Shown one piece after another: positions 48,972 to 62,119 of a DNA stretch of 64,000 nt. Within the stretch, counting starts at the first letter, position 1. Every line of letters starts with the position of its first letter. Source of the DNA: Echinostoma caproni (taxonomy: Eukaryota > Platyhelminthes > Trematoda > Plagiorchiida > Echinostomatidae). The position numbers were made by a program, and so were the translations under genes. The notes below the pieces were generated by a model. It saw only the letters and a program-made list of their open reading frames with translations. It had not been told where the DNA came from and searched no databases. Location: the NCBI GenBank assembly GCA_900618425.1, contig UZAN01039702.1, positions 51,007-115,006 on the forward strand. The letters run 5' to 3'.

Positions 48972-51900
48972 TGCAAACGGGAATCGTTTATGTCCCCTAA
49001 GAAAAGGGATGAACATCAACAGAAATATCATAGATATTCTGATAGTTGTTTTCTCAATGACGGGGCCCGTTGAGCCCACAAACTTTCTAAAAAAATAAAG
49101 CTTTTGAGTTACCTATTGTAGGCAAAAACTGGTATAAAGATATTTGGGCATTTACGTTTGACCGAGAATCAAGCCGTTTCATTAAAAAGAATGAATTCAT
49201 TGAAATTTAGGACGAAGAATGTTTCGCATTGACATCATCAAGGAATGCTTGAGAAACAAACAGCTGTTGATTAAACTTGTGTAAAAGATTCTCAATACGG
49301 AAACTGGTTTCAGATTCCAGTATCATACTCATCGGTAACCATGGTATAAAATATGCATGTACAACTTCATTTCTTACTGCAATGGGATTGGTTTTCTTAT
49401 ATCACTGTTCTAATTGACGAAACTTTGGTTATCAGGATCAAATTTTTAGTAGTTTGAAAAATACTGGTCGTAATTAGGAACAATTTGTTGCGGATCAGCA
49501 TGCAAGTTTATTCTTTCTAATAAATGAAAATGTTTTCATGAGGATACGGATTCGGTGCAATAAATCTATTCAGAATGCCATACCTTTTTCCATACGGTAC
49601 AAACCCCGTCGACTGCGCTTTTATCTTTCACTTTATCTAACTGAAGAATGCCCTGGTGGCCTACGACCGAGATAGATGGGGTAAAATAATATGTGTGGAT
49701 CCAATTTACCAAAGATTTCTTCAGTAATCAAAAGTAAATATCCTTCTCACTTGATCGTATGGATAGAGGTTGAATACAGAACACCTTGTCATTTGGCTCC
49801 GATACACAGCAGTCTGGAAGTTGCAGAATTTGTTGCAATGATCATGAAGGGTTTCGTAGGTTATCACTCTCGAAATGTCTTTGGTAAAGTCATAGTTCTC
49901 CGGAAAAAGCTCCTTGTCATGTCTCACGCGATGCATTTCATTACACATTAGCATGCGTAATTTTTTCAAATTCTAATCTAATTCATTCAGTTCTCACCAA
50001 ACAGTCTGCAGTTGAACGTGATCGACAAACCGTTTTAGCTGTAATGAAAACAGAGTGATCTTTGGAGACCAAGTAGAGGCATATACCAGAAGAAACCGAC
50101 AAAAACTGATCTACTCGTCAAATTGGTGGACTCCATGCCGAATTGATTAGCCAAAGTGCTTAAAAATAAAGGAGGACCAGCAGGTTATTAAAAAAAACAT
50201 CATTGACTCAATCGTTTATAGCAGTCATGTTTATGAATATATATATATATATATATATATGACTATTTTTCTATGGAATTTTGAATATTTTATAATCCAT
50301 GCGTCACCGACTATCGTAAAAATGGAGAAATCCAACACCTGTCACCAAAGAAAGCAACTATAAAAGAGAATGTTATTCTAGGAATTTTATGCGTCATGTG
50401 GAGCAATACCGTACACATTGTTGTGCATGAGGATTCAAAATGTTAGGTGGTGAGATGAATAGATTTAGAAAACTCCCTAGTTTTACACGAACTTAGTCAG
50501 TATATTTGCATATATAGTTCACAATACAGTGCTTCGTGATGAGTAAATTCAAAGTATTAGCAATGCTGGTGTATTCATCAAATTTTGGCTTTCGAGGTAA
50601 TGTATCGGACAAGAAAATGCATCATGGGGGATAGCGGTTTTTTGCTTTTGTCTGAGTCATAAAATAGTGTTATGTAAGATCATTAGGGTTAATAGTCTAG
50701 GTCAGAACCAAAGATTTTTGCTCCACTTGAGTTACAGCTCTATGACCTACCATACGACAGATTTCCGTATCTTTGGTAACAAACGTAATATGTAGTGGCA
50801 AGTTTGGACCAAATTTTTGTAATGTGTGAAACCGCAGTATTTCCCTTATATGATAGAGTGCCACAGTCAAATCCGGAAAGATAAACTCGATAACAAAAGG
50901 ATCTCTGACACTCACCTCATAACCCTATGCCCATCAGAATGAAATCTCATACAATATAACATCGAACAATCTTTCGATAAACGTTAATGTGATGATTGCA
51001 CAGTTAGGAGAAGCTGACAGAATAGGTGATAGTTCCAGAGGAAAGGTTGAGAGAAAGGTTGAATCACAGGAAACCATATCAGTAAAAAACGATATGATAT
51101 AAAGAAGAAGATTCAAAGGAATTGCTTTCGGGTACGAAGGACAAAACTCTTTTGACATATGACAGGTTATAATGCGCTAGTAAAGCTTAACAACTGTCCG
51201 AAAACGGTCTGGATTACAAACAACAATAAGTATGATGCAAAATGAGGTCTTTCAATGGAAAACATAAAAGCATATACTTCGAGATTTACTTGAGTTCAGT
51301 TTAGATAATGTATAGAAAGAAATGCGAAAATAGCACGCAAATGGATGCGAGACAGAATGACTACGACGTTTGTAAAATTTATCAGAAAAATAAATTTTAA
51401 TTATGTGTGAATACGTCAGGGAATCATAACTCATTTAAAACATCGTAAATTTATGGGGAAAATACTTGATAAATTCTTTATGTTGGATCAATGAGAAACA
51501 ATCTGTAAAAATTGACACCAAATTCAAGAAGAAAATGCAAAAGCATCGGGAGAAATTGCGAGTGCAGTAAGAAAGCATGTTTTCTGCCTGGGGAATTTCT
51601 TAATTGCTTAACAGCCGTTCCGACATCTTTTTGTTTACCTTCATGCATTGCATCCTCCTCGAAAAACACTTTTGAATTCATTCAAGTAACTATTCGAACC
51701 GACAAGGAGATTGTTTTTGGAAAAGAAATAAGAAATAAGGAACAAAATAAAATTTAAAGGTCTAGTAAAGGAGAACATAGCATTTATAAAGACAAGACCC
51801 AGTGAAGGATTCCTTTATTAATCGGATTACTGAAGTCATGATATCCGGAGTATTACTTTGTTTTTCTTTTTAAAGCAATAAAAATGGTGTTTGTAACCCT

Positions 51901-53361
51901 GAGAAGAGACCGCGGTCAGCTGAATTGCTGAATAAGCTATTGCGTTTCTCGGGTGATTAATTGTTACATTTGGTCTTTCATAAGATAAATCACTGTTACA
52001 GGCGAATGACACCACCGTCTGGAGTAGGCCTCTAGTGAACAATAGCACGTCAGTCAATAGTATCGAATGTGAGTAAATTCGGACGGAGTGGACTGAAGGC
52101 TGATTAAAACTATTTAGTATATGAAAAACAGTTTGAGCATAAAGTCAAAACACACTTCTATTAGTGTTTAAAATTAAAAAATACATTCACAACATTCGTT
52201 GAACGCCATTCAAGTCCATGTTTTCCCAGCGCTATGTTCTCTATCCCAAAAAAGCATTCGTTTTTCGCTGATTATTCCTCAGTTTATATAATCAGGAATC
52301 ACCAGAAAATTTCGCCAGTTTGTTTCACTTCAGGCTGATCGAGTTTAATTGCCCACATATCTCAAATGCAATATTGCGTCTGCAGTCCTTTTCTTTGTTT
52401 CAGATTCATACCAGGTAAACCTATCACTGTACACTCCAATTATTCTCTTTCAATCAGACGTAAAAAGCTTTTTTCCAGACTATCAATCACAATATCCGCT
52501 AATTTAGTAAAACTAGTGTGATTTGATAAACATGTAGAGGTAATTCTTAAAGCACATTTGTAAATAGAGGTGTTTTCAGTGGAAAAGTCAGAATGACGAG
52601 AAGTAATTTGTTACACGAGAACCTGATCACGAGATTCAACAGAAACATTTGGTTTCAGCAAGCAACCTGGTATATGATTAGTGACAATGCTATCCAAGGT
52701 GCAATAACTCCTCTCTGGGGAACAACGCACGTTACTGGGGTTGAGTATGGGGAGAGGAAAAAGTGCACGTTTATAACCGCTTAAAACCTTATGTGCAGTA
52801 TCATCAAGCAAGGATATCAGAAATGGTAGAAAACAATCGTTATAAACATTGTATGTACAAACAAAGCATGGAGAAGGAATATGAAAATTAGTACCGACAA
52901 AATTACTGTAACAAAGAATCTTCAACCAATAAGCAACATGGGATGAAAATAATTCTCCGTCAATTAGAAATTGCAGATATAACAACCCTGCCACCGGTTT
53001 CTATCATACAGTCTGTTAGGTTTTTAGAAAAAGGTAAATACGTTTTACCTTCACAACATAATTCTGACTATTCTTGTTTAGTCGGGATTTTAGGTTTCAA
53101 AATAATCCACCTGGTGGAAACTAAAGCATTTCGGTGAACAGGGCATTTTAGGGAGCCAAAGCAATAACGTTTTCAGCTTATTACCGGAGGGGGCTATTCA
53201 CTTTAAGCCGTCCTCTGCCACTTATGGCCTTCTGCTCCTACGCTGTCCTACGCTCAGTTGAGTCAAAGTCAATATTTTATTATGGGAAATACTTACAAGC
53301 GGTTGCTTTTCTTGTCCCACAGGGTTTAGTACACATGAATCAATTTATGGTTTATAGGAAG
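48972..53361. other. Gene-free stretch
   Basis: AT-rich, no supported gene. Overlapping frames on both strands at 49.69-49.97, 51.5-51.76 and 52.59-52.99 kb (longest 127 codons, minus) carry no motif. The patch at 53.16-53.28 kb is GC-richer and lies beyond the 3' end of the LINE fragment that follows. Confidence 0.45.
50237..50260. repeat. AT microsatellite
   Basis: Twelve uninterrupted AT units. Confidence 0.95.
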
Positions 53362-54180
53362 ACGAGGAAAGCCTCGTATTATCTCTAGTTCATACACCAC
53401 TACGGATCTCGAAATTTAAGTTTCATCCACGTGGTGCTTGTAGAAATCAATCGCCGGCACAGAAACTTGAAAAGGTAGAGAATTCCAAATACTGCACACT
53501 CTGAGGTCCAGTGAATGACGCCGGCATTATAGTTGACATTTTTGGAGCACTAATTTGAATGAGTGCCCCCTGAGGTTAGTGATGGGTGATAAGGCGAACA
53601 GTGAACGGTATGAGTGATCAGGGTTTTGCATCATTCGATACACCAAAATCAAGTGCATTCAAATTCGGCGATACCATGTAAAGAACAGCCCCAATTATTC
53701 CAGTTTTTCTACGTAACTCTTGGAATGCGTTCCTTGACCATTTTGGTGGTAATTCTTCGTGGAAGTTCCAGAATTTCACGATCGCGCTGCCAACATAAAT
53801 GGCAGGCTTGAGTTACATCTTCACTGTGGGGTAGAATGTAGGCTGATAACAATCGTGGGAACAGCATCGTCTCAAATTGGCTAAATACTCGCTTTAGCAA
53901 ACCAACAAATCTTGCAACCCAGGACAACGCTCTGGAGCAGTTTAAAGAAAAACCTGTTTTATTCAAAAAGGACACTAAGATCCTTCCTATTCGGGGCACG
54001 CGGAAGTTATCGATATCCCAGGAAGTACGGAAATTGAGTTTTATGTTAAGGAATATGATTGTAAATGTTTATGCATTGATGTCAGTATCGATTCTGATCG
54101 ACCACTGATAAGCAGTATTAAGTGTTCTCTTAAGTTTTTTCACACAAAATCCGTAAGAAGAAAGGTCTTCACTAACGCAA
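53362..54180 (-). mobile_element. CR1-like LINE, C-terminal half of ORF2
   Basis: Minus-strand frames, with several changes of register, follow the end of a CR1-type reverse transcriptase in order. 54175-54000 reads LKRTLNTAYQWSI and SWDIDNFRVPRIG. 53999-53709 reads VARFVGLLKRVFSQF, FPRLLSAYILPHSEDVTQAC and ELPRRITTKMVKERI, the thumb. Then LILVYRMMQNPDHSYRSLF, ITNLRGHSFKL and RRHSLDLRVCSIWNSLP, the conserved RGH...VWNSLP end of CR1/Jockey elements. The catalytic domain upstream is missing, which is the usual 5' truncation of LINE insertions. Just past the coding end lies a 6-bp hairpin ACGAGG/CCTCGT (53362-53377). Stops and frame changes show it is dead. Confidence 0.75.
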
Positions 54181-57100
54181 AACCTATGCAAAACGACAGA
54201 AAACAGGTTACTAAACAAACACTTAAACGAGGTGCTGTCCAAAAGATCATATCAAACAATATACTAACGTTCTAATTGTTCGAGCTGTCTTCAAGGATCA
54301 ACCAAAGGTATGATGTCACATACATAAAATTATTATCATCATTTATTATTGTTTTTCCATCTTCTGATCATGATTTATTTCACTGGATCTCAGTTTTGCA
54401 GCACGTTATCACAATGCTTCAGATTTTAAATCTGATTTTAGTTCCACAGCATTAACTAGAACAAAAATTCCTTTACTGATATGTATAACATCCCAATTTA
54501 GAGTTCCGAAATGCCCCATGTACGAAGCTTTCGCAGCTGTGAAAGTTAAACCGGATTTACTGGTGATCAAGGTTTGTTCATCAAAGCATCGTTTAACGCT
54601 CTCTCAAAGCCTGGCACGAGCTACATTCGCGCATTGAGATTTAAGACTAAATCGGTTACCATGAAACAAATACAATGACAAGTTGTATGACTCTTCTTAA
54701 TTGAAATACCAGATCGATCACAGAGGAGATTCAAGTATTTCGCCCCCCAATCCGAGAATCAAGGTTAACCACTAGCAAACCAGGAGCGTAGATCCTTAAC
54801 ACTAGGGGATTTTCCGTCAGGTTCTTTTCACAATTGATTGGAATAAAATGTACACGTTGTTTGGTGTTACTCATCAATCTCCCGTAATCACCAACAAAAA
54901 CAACTTAATATTGATGGTATTTTGCAAGCGACTAGTATCTTCATCCTGTAACTTCTGTATTTCACAACTTTGCACTGTACGCACTGTACAACGTGCTTGA
55001 CAAATAGCCCAAAGAGATATTTTTATTGACATCTACGATGACTTATTCCTCAAGAATCATGCCTACACAATTCTCAAGCAAACAACCTTCTTCTGTGTAC
55101 GTTTCACTCAGATCCGACGGAAATGTTCGTGATCCAAGTATGATACTCTAAAGTACTTTTCACACTTTCAGATACAATGCATTTCCAATGGTTTATGTAC
55201 ATCTTATTACCGTTTTTCGCAAATGGTTAGAACAAACATCCTGATCTATATCCCTCTGATTTGAGTATTTGGGTTATAATAGTTGAAATTAAGAGATAAA
55301 GTCAATAAACCATACAAAATGCCCGATTCCTATGAGAACGAGTAAGCACAAAAGCCATTTACCGTGCACAGTGAATAAACATTTTAAAGTTATAATCGTT
55401 TTCATACTAGAGCAAATAAAAATAGGTATTCATTTCCATAAAAGTCATTTGACCTTCGTACAACCCTTTTGGACAACAAGAAGACGATCAATCAAAGAGC
55501 AGTCAACTATACTGAAAGAGCTGATGTCAATGAAAGATTAAAAACAACTTTCCGCTGGACGACATTCTACTGTGAACAATGGAGTACGCAAGGCAGCTAA
55601 CACTGTTGGGGTTAGAACAAATCCGTTTTCAGAAATGATCTGGTGCAAGTGATATATCAGATGTAAGATTGTGATTTACAATACAACGATAGAGCAGAGC
55701 TCAACGCCTGAGTCATCGCAAATATGGTTTTTATTGATACTATCGAACGGAAATTATTGAACTCTCATTTAATGCGTACGAAGCGCGTTCAGCTTGGTTG
55801 CATGTAGGAAAACAATGAAGTAATCTGTGAACGTCACCTCGTGTGCGTAGAAATAATCTTTTACATTGGAAACCTGAAGCAAAATTGACAAGTCAGCGAC
55901 TTCTTGAAGCACCACTCTGCTTCCCGTCATCGAAAGCCGTTGCTCACGTTTATTCTGCCTGCACCGAGAACCAGGTGACAGTAGAGTGGAATGAAAGAAG
56001 ATATATGCACCAAAGGTTTGACTGAAATGAGAACCACAGCAACCGAGGTAGAGAAACGTAGCACGAAAATGCTTGAACCAGTCCTTTGTTTATTGGGGAA
56101 TTAGATCCCATTTTGAAAAAATACCCATCCCAAGGTTCGCGTGCGGGGGCCAGTGCCGGTGCCGGTGCGTACAACACTGATAACGAAAAGGTTCCCCAAT
56201 TTATTTAAAACTACAACTCTGCTTGTTATTTACGGCTACTTCTATTTTATCAACAAATTAGATTAATAGAGATCTTTGTCATAAACACAAAGTACTTATT
56301 TCGAGCCAAAGGAAACCCGTTTGTTCTTTTCTTCTCCAATACATCTCGTTTGAAAATTATCATATATTAAATTTGTTGGATGCGTGCGCTGTACAAAAGC
56401 GTAGGTGGCGTCTATGTATTTATTTGTATCACGTCGAGGCCACTGAACTTTCAACGCTTTAAATATTGGATTTAAATCTGGAAAAAGCAACATAATTACG
56501 AAATGACAAGCGAACAAATGGTGCGCAAATACTATCACTGTGACGTAAATGATTATCTTTTCCATACAGGGATATTTAAGTTCAGTATCTTCTCATTTAG
56601 TGAACATCAAATAATGGGGTATTTGTATAATACCCCAGACACAATCAGAAAACAACCATGGGACAGTATTTGACTTAACTGGTTCGTTTTGTTTTTAGAA
56701 AGGATGAACAAATGATTGAAAGAAACGTAAATAGTTTCGTTTTTTAAAGCCTTCTGAAATATCAGAAGCATAGTTCTCAATTCCTGAATTATATTTCAAA
56801 CGATATTTTCCACGGTTGAGCTTTAAAGTCACTCTTTAAATGTGATTTAATAGCAGGCATTTTGTTCTAGACAGAAATAAATGCACAGCCATAGTCATGC
56901 CGGAAATGCTTTTAATAGTTCATTTGCCTTAACACTTAATTTGTCTGCTTGACTCAAAGTTACACGTTCGGTACAATTTATTCGTGCCTAAAGATTATGA
57001 ATGACTGCAAGCTGAAACGTTTTTTAAATTCAACACCCGATTCTGGACGGTGATAAAGGAATTGAATTGAGAAGACGTTTTCTCGGACCATATGCAAACG

Positions 57101-60100
57101 GGCATAATACTTCTTGTAGATATGCTAATGAAAACCGATCCCAAATGTCAGCAAATGCTGGTATGCCACACAAACAAACATGGAGTACCTAGAATGCTAT
57201 TGGTCATCCTGTTATTATATATTGTCTAGCGATCGTGATACGTGGTTTTAATGCGATCGGAAGCGATTCTGATAAAAGATTCCAAAGGTGAGTAAATCTT
57301 TGACTAATTGAGAAATAGCGCTTCTTTTTTAACTCTTGGATAAGTTGTAAATAAATGTTCGGCGATATAATAGGGGAATGGTTTCACATTACTTCACTAT
57401 TCGCAGGCTATATGTCCGCGTCTGCAAAGTAAAGAGGTAGGTTTAAATTTTATTTTGCTCTTGCAGTTACAAACGTTCAGGGGATCCAACTTTCAGTCTT
57501 TGGTTATTAATGTGGAAACAGTGTTTATCTTTTACGCTTACAAAAGAGTATGCATGATGTGTAGATGCTGACAGAAAGAAATACATGACTACTCAAACTC
57601 TCAAACTGGATCACTCGTTTTATTTGCCATACCTTTAGATTGGTCTCACCAGGTATACCCTTATTTGTGTGTTCAAAATTTAGCATGAATAAACAAAACA
57701 ATCTGGTGTTATCTTGTATCAATAATGGTATACTTGAGAGAACTGTCACACATTCATGATGTCATCCATTGACTGACTATTTAATCTCCGCTTGGTGAGC
57801 CAGAACCAGCCTCCGAGTGTAAAATACGTTTTGCATCTGCAATATTAGTTGGTTTCATTCAATTCGTCTATGGAATCAGTTCTCATTGGTGTTTTGTAAA
57901 ACTATGTTTGATTGCATTTTTCATAATTGCATTTAAAATTGTTAGGATTTTGTGCGTTGTTTTGCCTTATATGGTGGTCTATGGCATCTGTTGTACCATA
58001 TTATCCTAACAGACTATCCTCCACCCTATGAAATAACTTAACACTAGAACGATAAGCATTACGGATTTGAGGGTGTTATTTTTTGTAAGGTCTATAAGAA
58101 AGATACACAGGATTGATGCGCAACATCCTGAGTTCGATGGACACCGTTACTCGCTTACACAGCCATACACAGGCTTATAGAATGTATAAAAGACTGTGGC
58201 CTATCGAACAGCAGATCATAAATCAAAACCTTAAAAATCGTATTACACCAATATGTGGTTTTACGATCTTATTTCCGTGAATGGTACTCAACTGACTATG
58301 ATTCATATTCTCGAACCGGCATCACACATTCCAGATTACCGGCATTAATAAAATAATAGAATGAAATATTGGGTATCCCCTGGATTCCTCAATAAATGCA
58401 GATAAAAGATCTAAATAATTATTTGGCTGGGCATCGATATGTAAAAATCAGTAACATTCACCGTTAGTTATCAAAAGTAGTCGACATAACTACACGAGTT
58501 TCAAGTGACTGAAACTCGGCAAAACTCTACCATAAGGTAAATTATGGTATCAGCTGAGAACTCACGTGAAAATCTGAGCATTCTTGAAACAAATGGAATC
58601 TTTCGATTAGTAACGTACATCAACCCATATCCATACGTTGAGCGTTCCAGGTACGTTCAATTGATGACAAGGTGGGGTTCTATAAGTCGATAGCACAGAT
58701 GCAGGCAGACGGAATGAGTGGAGCCATATTGTATAATGCTAAGAGATCAGTGTCCGCGTAGATTCTCATTTTTTCCGATCGGCTGAGTAAACTGTTTTGC
58801 ATCGAAGATGCTGTGACTGATGTAAAGAATATGATTACTAAAACGGAGAACANGAACAACTTTTTTCTTCCACAACTAAACGTCCAAACACACGAATTAC
58901 AAGACGAACCGTTCTTAAAAGTGCGTAATAGCGTTCACTATAAATCATGGCTGCAAGACCAAGCGGTTACAACCAATTGAACGCTTTTGAGATCATCTAA
59001 TGTGAAATCTGTTGCATATCAGGAGGTTAAGAGTTGTTGTGGAAATTGCTATCGAGCTGTTTGTGACAACTATCTCATCAAGCGGCCTGCTTAGTGCAAT
59101 GTTTTCTTTTATAATGGCTGGAAAGATTTTTTTACTATTATTGACTGCCTTTTTACACAGAATGAGTGTTCGCTTAACGCATAGAGACAAGAAGAACCTG
59201 CACATTTGATTGTTGTAACAACTGAAAGCAGATTCTAAGGGAACTTATTGCAATAGATACAAAATAACAAATATTTTCTGTGTCGATCTAAAAACTTTCG
59301 AGGCGTCACTAACAAGTACTCGCCCTGGTGCCATGCATAATGGCTTTTGTCTTTCATCTTTTACAGCACAAATGTTTAAACGAAGAAGTGCTGCGTGCAC
59401 AGTATTGGTCGATTTGCAATGAGATTTGACGATTTCAAGAAAACGTGCAATCCATGATAATAAAAAATTAAAGGTCATGGCTTAAGAGGAAGGTAAGCTG
59501 ATAGGTTGACAATAATGGGCATGTGAATAGCTAATGGAAGCATTGAATATGAAATTATGCTTTTATAAATTGGGGATTTGCGCGCAGAGAGAATTTCGAA
59601 TCAGGAGCCGATAGAGAATCTATGGAGAGTTATGAGGGTTTTGTTGTGTACACAACGAAATGGACGTTTTGATAAACTGGCCGCATGTATTAAAATGCTT
59701 GCAAACTATTAATTTCATAGGTTCTTTACGGATAAGAATTTAAAGACCCTGACAAACACTGTACAGTATTAATATTTTAACCGGGAAAACGATAGGGTTG
59801 CAATACAGCCAACGAAGATTACTGTTATTGCGCATTGAGGGACATCACATTTTTGCATATCTGGAAGTGTGAACTTCCAACTTAGGTACTTTAATTAAGA
59901 CATAGGGGATTCTGGAGCAAATATAGCCTGAACTAAGACGTTGACCAGCGCGATTATTTGGAATTGATTTGGTCTCAGTAGCTATGGGTAGCATTCAGTT
60001 ATACAACCCAGGACCAAACTAAGGACATAAATAAGTAGAAAATGAGCATATTATTTAGTTGACCCACTTTAATGGCTTTTATTTTGCTTATAATTTTAAC

Positions 60101-60750
60101 ATGTATGCGCTATGATATATGGTATTTCATCAATATGGTACAGACGTAGCCTAAGGGATTAATTTAATACAAGTGGGAAGAGGCGAAGGAAAATCATTGC
60201 ACAAGACAGAATAGCCTATCAAGCGTCATTAAGGATGACTTATACGCAACCGATAGCATTTATTTGAAACAATCAATGAGGACTTTCGTTTTATTGTATA
60301 TTATGTAAGCACATGACTGGCACATATGGAATCTTTCTTGAGAACATTTTGAAAAATTCCATTGGCTTTAACATCCAGATGGTGGTTTACTCTTGGATCA
60401 CGGTACTGTTTTAAGATCAAATATATCACTATACAGATTTTATTACCAGAAATGACCTCAGAACAGATCTGATTGAAGAAATATTTCTCAATTTGGATAA
60501 ACCGAGATCGAGAAAAAATGAACTCTCATCTTCCAGTTATAAAAACCAGCTCTTTCCTGGGACGGAAGCGATTGCGATGTGGAGAGAATCAATAGAAAAC
60601 TGTAATAGCGAATATAAAAAATATAATGCGAAGAACAATTGAGACCTGAATAAATTGAAAGATCTGTAGACGAAATCATCTGATCACACACTGACACGTT
60701 TTTGGGATTGCAGTTTAGTCAGTTTCTAACCCCAAATTGAGCTTAGTGTT
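54181..60750. other. Long gene-free stretch
   Basis: About 6.6 kb of AT-rich sequence with, apart from the candidate exon at 56.3 kb, nothing I can support. A GC-rich microrepeat (GTGCCGGTGCCGGTGCG) lies at 56153-56169, and one N at 58853. Confidence 0.45.
56296..56565 (-). CDS. Candidate exon or short ORF, unrecognised
   Basis: An 89-codon minus-strand frame starts at a real ATG, with MEKIIIYVTVIVFAHHLFAC as a possible membrane or signal segment, and ends in TAA. Within it TATGTTGCTTTTTCCAG is a textbook polypyrimidine-tract acceptor; the part after it reads LNPIFKALKVQWPRRDTNK then YIDATYAFVQRTHPTNLIYD, which has ordinary soluble-protein composition. So it could be an internal exon starting after that acceptor rather than an intronless ORF. 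I cannot name a family, and the length alone is not significant. Confidence 0.25.
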   Translation of the reverse strand: MEKIIIYVTVIVFAHHLFACHFVIMLLFPDLNPIFKALKVQWPRRDTNKYIDATYAFVQRTHPTNLIYDNFQTRCIGEEKNKRVSFGSK

Positions 60751-60759
60751 TCTTTTAAC

Positions 60760-61440
60760 TTGAATAGAGAATACAGTAGGCTTAGGTTGCACAAATTGTA
60801 TTCGGAAGTATTTCGCTGTATTTCATCAGATCCATGCGACAAATTATATAATAATATTGGTCACTCAACGGCGTCTGTAAAACGATATTTTATTGTACAC
60901 GAACCAAAAGGACTAACAATATCCGTCCCGAAATGCAAGGTTTTCTTACAGCCTCCACTCAAGGGAGATGATATAGTCTATCCGTTTGCGAGCCTTCTCA
61001 GATCGGTAATAAAACAGTCACACAATGACGCCGACTCTATCCTACTTCACACATGCCGATAACTACCAGTCCCCCAGTCAAGTAGCTTTTATCAGTTTAT
61101 GTAAAGTCACATCAATGGATGTTCGCGTTTGAGTGTTGGACCATCTACCTAGGCCGAAATGATCAGCAAATCCCATTGAGAGTGACTGAACATGTCCCAC
61201 GATGTTTGGACACTTATGTCAAAAGGTTAAAGGTCACCGATCCAACAGACACGAACCTCAGCCATCGCAGGTTATGTTCTTGAGAAAAAGCATCGATTAG
61301 ACCGAACTAATGCGTTCACCGTGATCCGATTCAACACCAGTTCACGTTTATTGCAGTTTTTTGAAGCCATTGCGATTCAAATATCGACTCCTGTTTTGTG
61401 TAAGCAGAATGATTTATTCGTTACCTTCTAGTTGCCTTGG
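60760..61440 (+). mobile_element. Penelope-like element, RT end and GIY-YIG endonuclease
   Basis: An open 100-codon frame (60760-61062) reads RLRLHKLYSEVFRCISSD, PKGLTISVPKCKVFLQPPLK and SLLRSVIKQSHNDADSILLH, the thumb and connector of a Penelope-like RT. Then, with one register change, 61060-61130 gives PQSSSFYQFM, and 61126-61282 gives FECWTIYLGRNDQQIPLRVT plus EHVPRCLDTYVKRLKVTDP. After a 1-nt shift near 61262 the nuclease continues AGYVLEKKHRLDRTNAFTVI, SRLLQFFEAIAIQIS and LCKQNDLFVTF, then a TAG and LPW. The YLGR and EHVP motifs and the FEAIAI end identify a GIY-YIG nuclease of a subfamily distinct from the 12, 25 and 41 kb copies. The last codons past the stop still match the family, so the TAG is a late mutation. 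Confidence 0.8.
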
Positions 61441-62119
61441 GAAATATTATGGCAGCTACGAACTCATTCTCGGTAATATTTATCAATTTATCGTGGTCAT
61501 CAATAATATATATGATCCGTAGTGTACATATGATTGGATGCATTGAAATATATCCGGATGCAACTTGCTCTATTCTGTTTCGAGTGCTTTACGGGAAAAG
61601 GTTGTTTCAGTTCATTCGATTGTTTGCTGTCACTGCGGCCAGCTAAAATAAACATGACATCGAGTCGAGTTGTCAGAAAAAGCGGCTAAATCTAATTCTA
61701 TCAAGATGATTAACACCTCCTGTAATATTACATCAAGCTTTATCTGCACAGGGGAAAAGAAGAGAGGAGTGATTCCATGAATTTCGCAATATGATAAATG
61801 AGACCATGAGGCGAAAACTAAACAATCAGTAGAATTACATCGCAAAACTCAATAGAGAAAGAAGGTTCCAACGAGTGAGAATGCAGTTGTTTTATTCTAT
61901 TGATATAAAAAGATATACTTGGTGCTACAGTCATGGAATTCAACAGGTTTTACTACACCAAGTTATTTGTGATAATTTGCTATATGATCACCTCGGAAGA
62001 CATCAAAACCATAGAGTTTCATTGTATCATTCTCACTATTAGAATTTAATCTAGATTCCTACGGGTAAAAAGCACTGACATTTTCATTTAAACTGGCAAG
62101 GGGTATGACTGATATCACC
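61441..62119. other. Gene-free spacer between two retroelement relics
   Basis: AT-rich, no frame above about 71 codons, no motif. Confidence 0.5.

Noticed and set aside
52611..52994. 127-codon minus-strand frame
   Set aside because: No motif and an antisense frame is open; about one or two such frames are expected by chance.
55950..56177. Minus-strand frame starting with an Ala-Pro run
   Set aside because: The run is a translated GGTGCC microrepeat; no other coding evidence.
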